64,000 bases of DNA, taken from positions 248,001 to 312,000 of the forward strand of contig JAHLKF010000005.1 of the NCBI GenBank assembly GCA_025558075.1, written 5' to 3'. The notes below the pieces were generated by a model. The model ran no database searches, was not told where the DNA came from, and saw only the letters and a list, made by a program, of their open reading frames with translations. Below are positions 11,482 through 21,613 of the stretch, one piece after another. The position numbers were made by a program, and so were the translations under genes. Each line of letters starts with the position of its first letter. Position 1 is the first letter of the stretch. The DNA comes from Gaertneriomyces semiglobifer. Lineage: Eukaryota; Chytridiomycota; Chytridiomycetes; Spizellomycetales; Spizellomycetaceae.

Positions 11482-12995
11482 ATGAACACACATCTTGATG
11501 CACCGACCGTGTTCATTGAAGTGCTCTCCAATGTGGGCGTGCTGACTGCGTATTTGACCTTCTCGTGTTCAGAGGCAGATGTCCCAACTGCCGATGCGAA
11601 GCTCCTGAAGTTCTGTACCCGGACAATCACATACACTCCAAAAAAGGAAGGCACTCCAGTTATAATACCGTTGCCGGTACCGGTGGATCCGCTTTCGGCA
11701 AACATAACAGAGCGGCATGATGGTCTTGATGTTCGATTGTCGACTCGGACTGCCCGATCCACGTCAAGAATGACGGAGGAAGGTCTCAATCGGGCTCAAG
11801 CGCTGCAGGGATTGTTTAGCGTGGAGTGCGGACAGTGCAACGATCAACTACTTCAGGACTTCGATGCCAGTGGTGATCATTGTACCCCGCGCTTCACGCG
11901 AGTGATGGATATGCCTTCCGAATACTGGCACGAGCTTACCGACTGTTGGGCGTGCCATAAGGAAGATTACTCAAAGCTCCCAGGACAGAAAGCAGGAGTT
12001 GTGTTGGCTCAAAAGGATGTGTTATTGGTGGCCCGAAGTTATATCCTATTGCACCCCTCAAATATCAGAATGTCACGTCTACGGGTGGCAATTGAAGATA
12101 TCAACAAGGTGAGTCGCAAACTGAAAAGAATCATCTGAGGCTACGGAAGATTAAGAAGAAGGGCGTCGCTATGAAGACGGATCCCATCGATACTATCTTC
12201 CAATATCAATCGGTTGCCTGTGTAAATACCTCTGCATCGCCCGAGCTTTGGCAGCAGACCTACTACCACAGGCCATATTTCATTGTGCGGCTGCCCTCAA
12301 TCGTCAATGACACCATTTGCCTTGAGAAGCGAACTGATGGAATATTTCTATCCTAGAATACGCTGAGGCTGGGACGGTACGCCCCAACATATTGCGCACG
12401 GTGTTCACATGTTGTGGGCGAATCTTTAATAGATGATGTTACCGAAAAGGTTATTGGCGTCAAGGTGTTTCGCTATGCGACTCGGCTTGTCGTCCGCGAT
12501 GGAACAGAAACAAAGATGTTAAGTAAGCCATTCATTACTTTCTTCGGAGAAGATCTACTAGACTCAGCGGAAGCGCACGGAATGTATCGGTTTGAACTAA
12601 ACCCGCTCGATGAGCCACATACGAAATTGCTGGTAGCTACATTTCATGTGAACGATGTCATCGCTATTACCGCTGTCTGATGCCTTTACCAGATATGGTT
12701 GGTAAACTGGAATGTTTTGCTTAGTGTCAGCGGAGCATCCCCAGTGTCGCCGGCGCAAGGCAGTCCTAATTTGACAGAAACCTCCCAACCGGCACTGAAA
12801 GTTTTGTATCAGGCACAGGACGCAAGCTCAACCTCCCCAGCTTGGCCGTCTCAAGTAGTAGTTGAGTCCATTTCGGTTCATAAGGAACTCTTTGACCAAG
12901 TCCTCAAAGCACTGCAGTTGAGTACTTCATATTTGCCTTCTCCGAAGCGCACCATGAACGGGTTTCAGGTAGGATTTATAGTGCGTAAAACGTAA
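11482..12995 (+). CDS. UBE3D: UBE3D/IPA1-like HECT-like E2-binding protein
   Basis: Confident exons are 11482-12108, 12357-12632 and 12693-12995, all phase 0; joined they give 401 aa, close to human UBE3D (389 aa). Family (HECT_2) motifs are seen: CGQCNDQLL, the SEYWHELTDCWACH block, a second Cys pair (CARC) at the start of exon 2, a Trp-rich IWLVNWNV strand, KVLYQ and a closing FQVGFIV. The yeast relative Ipa1 supports mRNA 3'-end processing; human UBE3D binds E2s. The 248-nt first intron is long for this region, and 12156-12284 could be an extra phase-0 exon, but its 43 codons show no conserved motif. It converges on RPN7, with stop codons 47 bp apart. Confidence 0.8.
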
Positions 12996-13042
12996 ATAGT
13001 GTGTAGTGTAATGGTCATCGGCAATCACAATAGGAATCACAT

Positions 13043-14520
13043 TTAGACATTGATGACTCTGGACAATTTCTGTATCCGGTTCAATAACAGGTCGCCCTGC
13101 TTAATCGTTGCTTGATACTGCGCATTTTTAGCGTCTGGGCGATTCGTCTCCACTACACCTCCAACTTTGTCGATGACTGCATTTAGCCGGCCCGCTGCGA
13201 TGTACTTGGACAAGTCGCTGATGAAGCGGTGACATCAATATAGGTCTCGGACGGAATCTCAGCCATAGAATCTTAGACTTACCTGTCAATATATTCTTCG
13301 GTCACCCCAAACGAGTTTGCCATTGATTCAATGGTTAGACTCCTGTAACTCTCCAGTAACTGGGCGTAGATGGTAATCCTCATTTCTCTGACATAATATC
13401 TGTAATGTGCGTTGAGTAGGCGATCAGTCTTGATCATTTGCTCAATAGCTGCCAGGGACTTGAAGAATTGAGCGTAGTTGCAATTGTACAGGGCATTAGC
13501 ATAATCGGAAAGATGGGGAACTTCATGGATGACTTCGAGAATTTCAGGAGAATTGATTATCTGAAGTCAAACACAGTGCTTAAGTATCATGCACAAGTTC
13601 GAAGGACCGCCCAGAATGGGTAAAATGCCTACCTTGGCTTTGAAATCTGGCCTGTTTAGCGTGATCGCAGCAGTTAGAACGGTGTACTTCACAAAGTCCC
13701 GGTACTCCATCAATTCCGTTGACGTAAATGTTGCAAGTGTTTCCAGGAAAAGGTTTACAGCTCCTTTAAAGTCGCGGATTGAGATTTTGTAGATGCCCTC
13801 GTAGACCTTCAACCGATTGCGACGATCCCAATCGCCTCCTTCTTCTATCAACCTATCGTAATTCCCATCAGATCATGAAATGTGTTCCCTCCACTGCGGT
13901 GTGCTACTTACGTCTTTGCCTTATCAATATTTTTGCTAATCACATCATTATCATGGAAAAAGAATCCAACACGAATGCATGAAAATATCAGATCGATTCT
14001 GTGTCCCAGCGGCCCGGTCTTCTCAATAGCAGTTTTGAAAGCCGAGAGAGCTTGTTCTTTGTCGCCAATCTTGGCCCAGAACTGAGCCTTAGCAATGAGA
14101 GCATCGCTTATGTCCGTTTCTCCCAAATTCTTTTCTGCATCCTCGAGACGCTCATCCAATTTCTTAATCTGTTCGGCATTCGCAGCTTCCATTCGAGCTA
14201 CTAGAGCTGTGTCTTTGGGAATGGAAAACTCGTCCGTTATGATTTCGTAAAACGGTGTCATGTCTACAATAGGCACATTGGTGAGCGTCGCGTGAGGAGA
14301 CTCACTATCCATTCATGACCTACTGTCTGTCTCTATTCCCGATAGCAGCTTTCGCTTGGCATCTTCGCGAAGTTCTTGCGGTCCGGACGCAAGAATGAAG
14401 CGATGTTGCGCTAGATCCAGGACGGGAATCTGCACAATGGCATCTCAATCCACAAGCACTTTGACAAAAGTCAAAAAAGCAGAGAAGTAAGCTTCAAACC
14501 TTGGGAATAACGTCCTCCAT
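13043..14520 (-). CDS. RPN7: 26S proteasome lid subunit Rpn7 (PSMD6), PCI domain
   Basis: Exons 14520-14500, 14429-14324, 14263-13912, 13852-13633, 13560-13283 and 13217-13043 close in phase to 383 aa (human PSMD6 389). The first coding exon has only seven codons. Conserved stretches are the N-terminal helical repeats ([18 protein letters not shown]), the [13 protein letters not shown] block, and the C-terminal PCI winged helix ending [12 protein letters not shown] and [14 protein letters not shown]. Rpn7 is a structural lid subunit that contacts Rpn11 and Rpn3. Function is certain by family; only the exon 1 choice is lightly supported. Confidence 0.96.
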
Positions 14521-14841
14521 AATGAATGCTGCTTCGTTCCTTGACGTTGAGAGAAGGCACCGGTTACTTATTGGCCTGCAGATGCTTCGGAAAGCCAGGA
14601 ATCCTTCGCGTTGAACAGTAGCCGCGTCATACTCGAATGGTGGAAACTTTCATTATTTACCTATTGAAATATTTCAGTATTACTATTGTATATTTCATAT
14701 TTATATTGAGAAAAAAGCGAAATTATATTACACTTTAAATATGAAATATTCCGATTCTTTTCACTTATTCCAGGCATCTCAAAATCTTCTTCGCCAAACT
14801 TCGAGATCTTCATCAGAACGTAGGCAGGACGCATAAGAAGC
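14521..14841. promoter_or_regulatory. Divergent promoter of RPN7 and GART, with an AT-rich island
   Basis: A 321-bp interval between two divergent start codons. About 14655-14760 is strikingly AT-rich against a background near 50% GC, with a loose inverted repeat (ATTTCATATTT near 14690 and AATATGAAAT near 14738). It lies next to the GART start. No consensus TATA box can be chosen with confidence. Confidence 0.5.
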
Positions 14842-15507
14842 ATGGCAGCGCAAGTGAGGAAACCAAAGATTGTAGTTCTGGTCTCAGGAAGCGGGACGAA
14901 CCTGCAGGCTCTGATAGACAATGTACACGGCACTTGCGCGGACATTGCCCTGGTCGTTTCGAATCGTGTCAACGCATACGGCCTTACTCGCGCGCGGAAC
15001 GCACGAATCCCCACTATAACATTGACGCTGAAGGAGTTCAAGGAGGCGGGAAAGACACGGACGGACTTTGATTTGGAAGTGGCGAAGCGGATCAAACTGC
15101 ATTTGAGCGAGGGCGCCGACCATGACACACCAGCAGCGGACACAACAGTTGCTGCCAACAGTCCGGATCTGATAGTACTCGCTGGCTGGATGCATATTCT
15201 ATCACCCGAATTCCTGTCCCAGTTTCCACCAGGACGCATCATCAATTTACATCCGGCATTGCCAGGCGCCTTTGACGGTGCGCATGCCATTGAACGCGCT
15301 TTCCAAGCATTCAAGGAAGGCAAAGTGCAACATACAGGAGTCATGGTCCACAAAGTGATTCCAGAGGTAGATCGTGGGGAGGTAGTTACACAGGTAGAGG
15401 TTCCAATCAAGGAGGATGACACACTGGAGACTCTGGAGGACAGAATACATTCAGTGGAACATAAGCTCATTGTAGAAGGGACAAAGATAATGCTGGGAAC
15501 AAGCTAA
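14842..15507 (+). CDS. ADE8: Phosphoribosylglycinamide formyltransferase (purine synthesis)
   Basis: Single exon, 221 aa, similar in length to stand-alone yeast Ade8. It formylates GAR with 10-formyl-THF in de novo IMP synthesis. Family motifs: VLVSGSGTNLQAL at the N-terminus (phosphate loop), the catalytic loop with Asn and His in IINLHPALPG, and HKVIPEVDRGEVV with the catalytic Asp. There is a 14-residue insertion of low conservation (about residues 92-108) before the LAGWMHILSP strand. It converges on BUD23, with 68 bp between stop codons. Confidence 0.97.
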   Translation: MAAQVRKPKIVVLVSGSGTNLQALIDNVHGTCADIALVVSNRVNAYGLTRARNARIPTITLTLKEFKEAGKTRTDFDLEVAKRIKLHLSEGADHDTPAADTTVAANSPDLIVLAGWMHILSPEFLSQFPPGRIINLHPALPGAFDGAHAIERAFQAFKEGKVQHTGVMVHKVIPEVDRGEVVTQVEVPIKEDDTLETLEDRIHSVEHKLIVEGTKIMLGTS

Positions 15508-15575
15508 AGCCGCCGGAAATTGTAAACGGAACGTATAACCACACGAACACGGCATTGATGGCATTCATATGTGAT

Positions 15576-16598
15576 TTAAAATTTGATTTTACGCTTTCTT
15601 GCTGTGTACTTGGAGTCGTGTGGTACCTCCTTCCCTCTGACGCGGTTGAGTTCCTTCTTGTGCAGTACCCAGTTCTTGTCCTTGACGGGTCTTCGGGAAG
15701 CACCGCCTTTCCGCCTTTCTGACAATCTGAACACATCTTCGCTGAGTATGGCTGTTGGCCACGTTTCAGCCAAAAAGAGGCATACCTTTTCGACGTATAG
15801 TCCACCTGACTTGTACCTTCCTCACTAAGTCCTTTTGGCAGCTCGGGGCTCGCAGAAGCATTGTCCTTGTAGCCGGCAAAGAGGCAAAGGTAGTACTTTT
15901 TCGCCTTTGCAGAGTTGGGAAAATCTATCACTAGACCTCCGGTAAACCCAGCTTTCAAAGCGCTAGAAAGAATCATTTCAATCTGTTCCGGGTTCTCTGG
16001 ATAAAATTGGAAAATCGCGCGGGCACCTCGGGCAAGCGCTGAGTAGAGTGTGTTGAAGAAACGCTTCAGCCGTGCACGAGGGTTGTTCACCGTCTTGTCC
16101 GCGTTGCACAGCCATTGTAATACCGAAATGCTAATGGCACCATCGAACGTTCCTGGTCTAAATCCCATCCCTTGCCCAATGTCTTGTAGGAACAAATCGC
16201 CATCCATCTCTCTCTCCTTTGCCACTTCCAACATTGCTTCACTTATATCCATGCCAACCCAGAAATACCCTTCCTCCTCCAGTACCTCTCCACTTAACCC
16301 AGACCCGCATCCGATGTCTAGGACAAACGCAGGCTCTCCGGATGGTAATGCAAGCAGTTCCAGTGCGCGATATGACATTTCATTTTGGATGGATATGATA
16401 CGCGAGCTAAAAGACGGTGAGCACCATGTTCCCTTCACACCATGAAAACAAACCTGGCTTACTTGTTGGTGTACTTTGACGCCTCATTGTCGTTATAGAA
16501 CTGCATTTAAAGTTGGTCAGCTCGACTTTCGGAGGCTTCCTCATCACTGTTAATACACGTACAATTTCCGGGGGCGCGGTGTGTTCTGGACGGGACAT
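15576..16598 (-). CDS. BUD23: 18S rRNA (guanine-N7) methyltransferase Bud23
   Basis: Exons 16598-16563, 16500-16463, 16406-15786 and 15726-15576 give 281 aa (yeast 275). It makes the m7G in 18S rRNA, with Trm112 as partner, and is needed for 40S export. The N-terminal MSRPEHTAPPEIFYND is diagnostic. The SAM motif is VLDIGCGSG, followed by VGMDISEAML; later come GAISISVLQWLCNAD and the basic C-terminal tail KYTARKRKIKF. The last splice uses a TTCAG acceptor, keeping LSERRKGG in frame. It shares a 262-bp divergent promoter with the 40S chaperone gene YAR1. Confidence 0.96.
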
Positions 16599-16860
16599 CG
16601 TAGCCCACTTCCTTCTCTTCCTTTACTCTAGTGTACTTCCTCCCAAAAAACGCTTTCTCACCGCTCGCAATTGTGGTTTTGCAAAAGTTGGTCGACGGGC
16701 GTTTCGCTCAAAACAAATTCAGCGCGCCCACGCAATAAAGTCACTGTGCCACTGCATTTGACAGCATCGGCAGCATCGGCGCAGAAGGTGCGAAAAAGTT
16801 GGGCGACGATTCGACGGCGACAGCAGCGAGCGAGCGACAGCAAAAGGACAGTAGTGAACG
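16599..16860. promoter_or_regulatory. Divergent promoter of BUD23 and YAR1
   Basis: A 262-bp region between the start codons of two 40S-subunit biogenesis genes. GCGACAGCAGCGAGCGAGCG-like GC-rich sequence precedes YAR1. I see no firm match to the RRPE or PAC elements known from yeast ribosome-biogenesis promoters. Confidence 0.5.
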
Positions 16861-17442
16861 ATGACAATGGCATCAACGGCGCAGGAAGGGGAGGCTGGGA
16901 AGGGCAGATTGAACGACTTTAATGTGGACGAGTTCATTGCCTGTGCGAGGTACGGGGAACTTGATGACCTCAAGCAGATGGTCACCGACTATCTTCAAGC
17001 ACAAAATGGAACACTTGAGACAAACAACGCAACATTGCGAGCAATTTACACCTCCAAAAACTCCAGTGGAAATACCGCACTTCATATGGCCGCCGCAAAT
17101 GGCGAGCTCGAGATCCTTAAATATATCCTTCCTCATCTAACCATGGGTGACGTGAACTCGACGAATAGCGACGGATCAACACCACTGCATTGGGCTGCCT
17201 TGAATGGAAAATTAGATTGTGTACAGTTGCTTTTGGACAGCGGCGCGGATGCCACTTTGCAGAATGAGCAAGGGCGCAGTGCCGTAACGGTGGCAGAACA
17301 ACAAGGCCACATGGACGTCGTGAACGTCCTATTGAAGTCTTATGAGCCTGAGGAAGAGGGCGACGAAGAGGAGACTAGTGATGCCGCAAATGGACGCGAT
17401 GACACCGCCCCAGTAGACGATACCGCCCAAGTGTGTCGGTGA
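16861..17442 (+). CDS. YAR1: Ankyrin-repeat chaperone of ribosomal protein S3
   Basis: Single exon, 193 aa (yeast Yar1 200 aa). Ankyrin repeats are clear: NTALHMAAANGELEILKYIL, STPLHWAALNGKLDCVQLLL and a third starting GRSAVTVAEQQGH. The C-terminus is acidic (PEEEGDEEET), as in yeast Yar1, which escorts free Rps3 to the pre-40S particle. Assignment rests on repeat sequence, size, acidic tail and the BUD23 neighbour. Short ankyrin proteins are common, so orthology is likely but not proven. Start is the first of two close Mets. Confidence 0.8.
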   Translation: MTMASTAQEGEAGKGRLNDFNVDEFIACARYGELDDLKQMVTDYLQAQNGTLETNNATLRAIYTSKNSSGNTALHMAAANGELEILKYILPHLTMGDVNSTNSDGSTPLHWAALNGKLDCVQLLLDSGADATLQNEQGRSAVTVAEQQGHMDVVNVLLKSYEPEEEGDEEETSDAANGRDDTAPVDDTAQVCR

Positions 17443-17672
17443 TGCTCAGCTTGTTACGCTTAGAAGCGAATGCATATTTACATATTTATATTGAGTGGTC
17501 TTCGCCCAAGCAGAAGGACACAGTTGTGAAAGCGTTTTCTGTTGTTTCCTAACTGCTAAAGTGGCTACGGCAGAAAGAGAAGGCAATTTCACTTTTGCGT
17601 GCATGTCACCATTTACCCAAATAATATCAACCACCTGATGATAATTTACGCCGGTTCACCACCAGCATGTTA

Positions 17673-19847
17673 CTACCTGCCAGGTGCATCTGTGACCGGC
17701 ACAGGCACCCGTCGCTCAAATCGCGCCCATTTTATGGCAGCCAACCACACCATCCCACCAGTGACAATAACCAAGAATCGTCGTGCAAAAAGTCGCATAG
17801 ACAAGAGGTCTTGAAACGAAGGACTAACAGGCGAGGTGAAATATGCTGCTGCTATAGACAGCGCAAGCAGTTGAATCACACCGCATATCATGGGCCAGTC
17901 AACGGCACGAGCCGTTTGAGAGGAGGTTGGGGATGCTCCAGTGGCCGGTTGTACCAGCGGTGTTTCCGGAGGTATAACTTTCCCGTTCATTCGACCCGGA
18001 GAGACAAAAACCACGTCTGAATCGTCATCCCAATCTTCCGCATCTGCCATGTCTCCATTTTCCGTATCAGATACTGTGCCGTCGATGGTCGGCGTTTGCG
18101 CAGGAAGTCGCACGATATCCCGGCCTTTCCGAATCAGGCGAATCTGTTTTCCATTTCGAGATCGAGTGCTCGTTTCTGCATTGCTACTAGGTGCATGACA
18201 CGGTTCAATGCTGGTTGTGGAGGAAGTTGTATCCGTCGCATCTCTCAAAAGGCCTCCGCAGCCCCATTTTCCGACGCGAGATATTTCCACAGTTACCCAC
18301 GTTCCCATCATTTCATCAGCATTGGTTTCATCTCCTTCGATCACCACCTGAATGAATCCCTTGGTGTGTCCCACTGCTCGTCCTTCTTTATTTTTCTCAG
18401 TCACCAATATTTTATGTCGTGTTCCAAGCATATCATCGTATGTCGTATAGCTCTCGAACAACTGCGTCAATTCGCGACTTCTTTCCTTTACCACCTGCGT
18501 TGGAAGCCTCTGCAACCGAGCAGCAGGTGTACCAGGCCGCGGATAAAACTGACTGATATGTACGACGGGAAATTTATACTGTGCGATAAGCGACATCGTT
18601 TGCGCCCAATCCTCAGTACTTTCAGTTGGATATCCACAGATGATGTCCGTCGCCACCGTCACACCAGGCACTTGTTCCAAAAGAATGTCGGCAATGTACT
18701 CAAAGTCGCTTCGCGAGTACATCCTTCTCATCTCTTCCAATACTTTGGTAGATCCGGATTGCACGGGTACATGAAGGAATGCATATACTCGGGGATGTTT
18801 AAGAATGTCGCAGATGGCGGAGATATGGTCCAAGATGTACGGTGGGTTCGTCATACCTATCCTCAGCATGGCGTCGCTATTGGTGGGGTGGGCTTCCATG
18901 CATTCTACAATTTGTTTAAGCAAATCTGGTAATAAGACACCGATGTCATGTCCATATGCACCAGTGTCTTCGCTCGTGAGCCATATCTCCTTGACGCCCT
19001 CACCCAAGACATGGTGAATGCGGCTAACAATTTCTTCTGGCATATATGAGCCCAGAGCTCCTCGAGCGTGTTTTGTTTTGCAATAGGTGCATTGGTTCAA
19101 ACAACCGGTGTTGATCGGGACAATCTCAATCCAAGGATTTCTCCTCACCTTCGGCAAGTCCAACCTCGCCCCGCCAGCTTTCCGCTTTTTGCCGTCGGTA
19201 ACATCCTTCTTCTCCGCTAATATCTTGACGCTATTTCCCTGCAACGTCTCTTCAACGACTTCGACGACATGTTCGATCTGCTGAACTCCAATTACGCTCA
19301 GACCCTTCCATCTATCTTTGTCACTGCTACTTTGCGGAACACACCCGGCAACGACAATCTTTTTGCCCTGATCCAGTCCTCGCTGAATTTCGTTCATAAA
19401 GGTTTGTTCAGAAGGGCCTTTCACGGTGCAGGAGTTCAGAAGCCATAGGTCTGCTGATATCGCTTTCGACGACTCGAGCAATATGGTATATCCATGTGAA
19501 GCAAGAAGGCCAGCCATGTATTCGCTGTCCGAATTATTATGTCCGCAGCCCCACGTCTTGACATAGACCTTGGCTTTACCAGGGAGGAAAGGCTGTCCGC
19601 GCTCGCCATTCGTTTCCTCCTCAGCATCACTGTTATCCTCTTCATCTACTTTGGCCTTCCCGAATCGCTTCACGGCCACATTGCGATAACTAACACGACC
19701 CCTCTTTCCTTCTAAATCTTCTGAGGAAAGCTCTTTGCCTAGCTCTTCTATGTCCGCTATTCCACCTTCTGCGTGGAGTTCCGACGGCGTAGGCATGGTG
19801 GCGGGTGGCGAATTCAGCGCATCCCAGGCGTCTTGAGCAGTGAGCAT
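17673..19847 (-). CDS. CDKAL1: CDKAL1-type tRNA t6A37 methylthiotransferase, ER-anchored
   Basis: A single exon of 724 aa. It converts t6A37 to ms2t6A37 in tRNA-Lys(UUU), using radical SAM chemistry. The N-terminal MTTase domain has its three Cys (KTWGCGHNNSD, LLNSCTVKG, VVAGCVPQ). The radical-SAM cluster CLNQCTYC (CX3CX2C) follows, then the TRAM domain. Near the C-terminus are two hydrophobic segments (GVIQLLALSIAAAYF and VIVTGGMVWLAAI); animal CDKAL1 is tail-anchored in the ER, so ER membrane is inferred. A long acidic, low-complexity linker separates the TRAM domain from the anchor. The gene is absent from S. cerevisiae. Start: first Met, after an upstream stop. Confidence 0.95.
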   Translation of the reverse strand: MLTAQDAWDALNSPPATMPTPSELHAEGGIADIEELGKELSSEDLEGKRGRVSYRNVAVKRFGKAKVDEEDNSDAEEETNGERGQPFLPGKAKVYVKTWGCGHNNSDSEYMAGLLASHGYTILLESSKAISADLWLLNSCTVKGPSEQTFMNEIQRGLDQGKKIVVAGCVPQSSSDKDRWKGLSVIGVQQIEHVVEVVEETLQGNSVKILAEKKDVTDGKKRKAGGARLDLPKVRRNPWIEIVPINTGCLNQCTYCKTKHARGALGSYMPEEIVSRIHHVLGEGVKEIWLTSEDTGAYGHDIGVLLPDLLKQIVECMEAHPTNSDAMLRIGMTNPPYILDHISAICDILKHPRVYAFLHVPVQSGSTKVLEEMRRMYSRSDFEYIADILLEQVPGVTVATDIICGYPTESTEDWAQTMSLIAQYKFPVVHISQFYPRPGTPAARLQRLPTQVVKERSRELTQLFESYTTYDDMLGTRHKILVTEKNKEGRAVGHTKGFIQVVIEGDETNADEMMGTWVTVEISRVGKWGCGGLLRDATDTTSSTTSIEPCHAPSSNAETSTRSRNGKQIRLIRKGRDIVRLPAQTPTIDGTVSDTENGDMADAEDWDDDSDVVFVSPGRMNGKVIPPETPLVQPATGASPTSSQTARAVDWPMICGVIQLLALSIAAAYFTSPVSPSFQDLLSMRLFARRFLVIVTGGMVWLAAIKWARFERRVPVPVTDAPGR

Positions 19848-20152
19848 ATCCGGTCCCGTTCTCCGTTAAGCAGCTAGTCTCCGAATCCTCATCCAACCAG
19901 GGATATTGTACAGACGGTTATGCTTCTTTTTACGGGCTTCAAAGCCAAAGGAAAAGTTAAAGTTACATGCCGCAATCGATAAGACGCGTGGACGGCCCAT
20001 TAACAAAAGTCCAAATGCTACGGGATTGAAAACCAAATCCGAACGCAGTTGTGCAAAAGTACAATAGCTCAAGTCATGTTGGATGTGATGCAAATGAGCT
20101 TCTTGGACCATAGGAAAGGCGCTACGGAAAGGCTGACTACTGCCTTGCCATT
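19848..20152. other. Intergenic: CDKAL1 promoter and XLF 3' flank
   Basis: A 305-bp gap between two minus-strand genes. An open frame at 19866-20111 overlaps the XLF terminator region but shows nothing recognisable. Confidence 0.4.
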
Positions 20153-21574
20153 TCAGATAATCTTGCGTCTTTTTTTCTTGGCTTCGCTTTGCGATTTGAC
20201 TTGGGCCAATCGTTCGTTGCGTTCTTTCCTGCGGAGAATCTCAAGACTTTCCTCGTACTCTTTTTTTGACGCACGCTGTCCACACAGGAAGGATTGTCAG
20301 TTACCGAGGCTGGTAGCGTACCATGAGTGGATAACATACCGGCTGCTCTGATGCGGTAGACGCGGCGGTGAGGTCTACAGTACCAGAAGCAAAGTATTGA
20401 GAGGCTAGGACGTCTGCGGGTACTGTGGGTGGGTATTCCGGTTGCAGTACGGGATCTTCGGCAGTCTCTGCGAGGGGCAGCTCTGTCAGTTGGCTCAGAC
20501 ACCACGTAGCTCAATGCTGGGCCTACCGTCCGCGTGGTCGGCCATCCCACTGCTGGTAGAGTGCCTCAACTTTTCCAGACACAAAGTATACATGTGATTC
20601 AGGGGAGGATTGGCAAAGCACCGCTCTGGTAAAGCCTCGCTGACAACACCCTTGGTTCGAAATTGCTGTTGCCGACAATTAGCGGGCATCTTTAACTCAA
20701 AGATCTGTTTAGAGTACGTACTTCATCGGATGCTACATTGAATTCATGCTTATTGAATGGTTCAGACCGTGCTAAAGGAGATGGTGATTGGTTGAATCAG
20801 GATGGCATAGGAAAAAGCTTACACTCACCTGGCATGAACGAAGCGCTGCCACTTAGCAGCTCATGACAATCAGATAGCTCCCGAGTTTTCCTTTCAAGCA
20901 AGGCTTCCAATTCTCGCAATCGACGTTCTTGCTCGTGGACAATCACGCAAAGAGGTAAAGTAAGGTTTGCATACAGAATGCCTCCTGCAGTGATCTTGCC
21001 GGAAGCCAATCGTGGCGGGATTTGTGCGCACTCGAATGTCCAACGAAACGGCACAGTGCCTATCGTTCCACAGGTTTCCAGCGATAGCTAAGTTGAGAAT
21101 GGTAAAGCGAGGGCCAGCTGGTTCCATACTTTGTCTAGACGCCTACGTTGTCCATATCATCGTTAACAAATGAGCTGAGGTATTGAACATCATCTTCTTG
21201 TCGTCTCAGATACTTTTTGAGAATAGGGAGGATGGCTGACACAGGAGTTTCGCTGAAGTTCTTTGCGCATGCCTGGTATATGTCGTCTCAGCGTCACAAA
21301 GCTTCAACAGAATTGCACGAATAGTACGTACCGCATGCTTTTCCATAAACCTCTCGCCCGTGGCCTGTTCTCGCCATACTCTTTTGAAATCACTGATCAA
21401 CAGATCGTACCCGTCACCGTCGAATTTACACTTGACGAAGAGGCGCAACCCAGGCGCTTCACTCTGAGCAGATCTCTCCTGCGTATCCAGGCGCACCCAT
21501 GGTAGGTATTGAAAGTGAGCAAAGTCATCGTCGTCCGACGCAGTGAACATGTTCTCCGATGTAGTTGTGAGCAT
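20153..21574 (-). CDS. NHEJ1: XLF/NHEJ1 end-joining factor
   Basis: Seven exons, 21574-21332, 21272-21147, 21087-20829, 20771-20722, 20665-20527, 20467-20340 and 20275-20153, give 355 aa with all phases consistent. XLF bridges broken ends with XRCC4-Lig4. The head domain shows PWVRL, LFVKCKF, GYDLLISDFKRVW and the FRWTFECAQ strand; it is followed by a coiled coil (VHEQERRLRELEALLERK) and an SG turn as in human XLF. The C-terminus ends in a basic tail, AKKKRRKII, resembling the Ku-binding/DNA-binding tail of XLF. For exon 6 two acceptors 15 nt apart keep frame. It starts 39 bp from the TRIR stop. Nuclear. Confidence 0.9.
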
Positions 21575-21613
21575 ACAGGAGTTTTACACGCAAGAACATA
21601 TATTATGTACACT

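Noticed and set aside
14661..15470. A 269-codon minus-strand open frame
   Set aside because: It is antisense to ADE8, whose motifs are certain; the frame has no recognisable domain.
18096..18932. A 278-codon plus-strand open frame
   Set aside because: It is antisense to CDKAL1 and has His/Arg/Ser-rich content without motifs.
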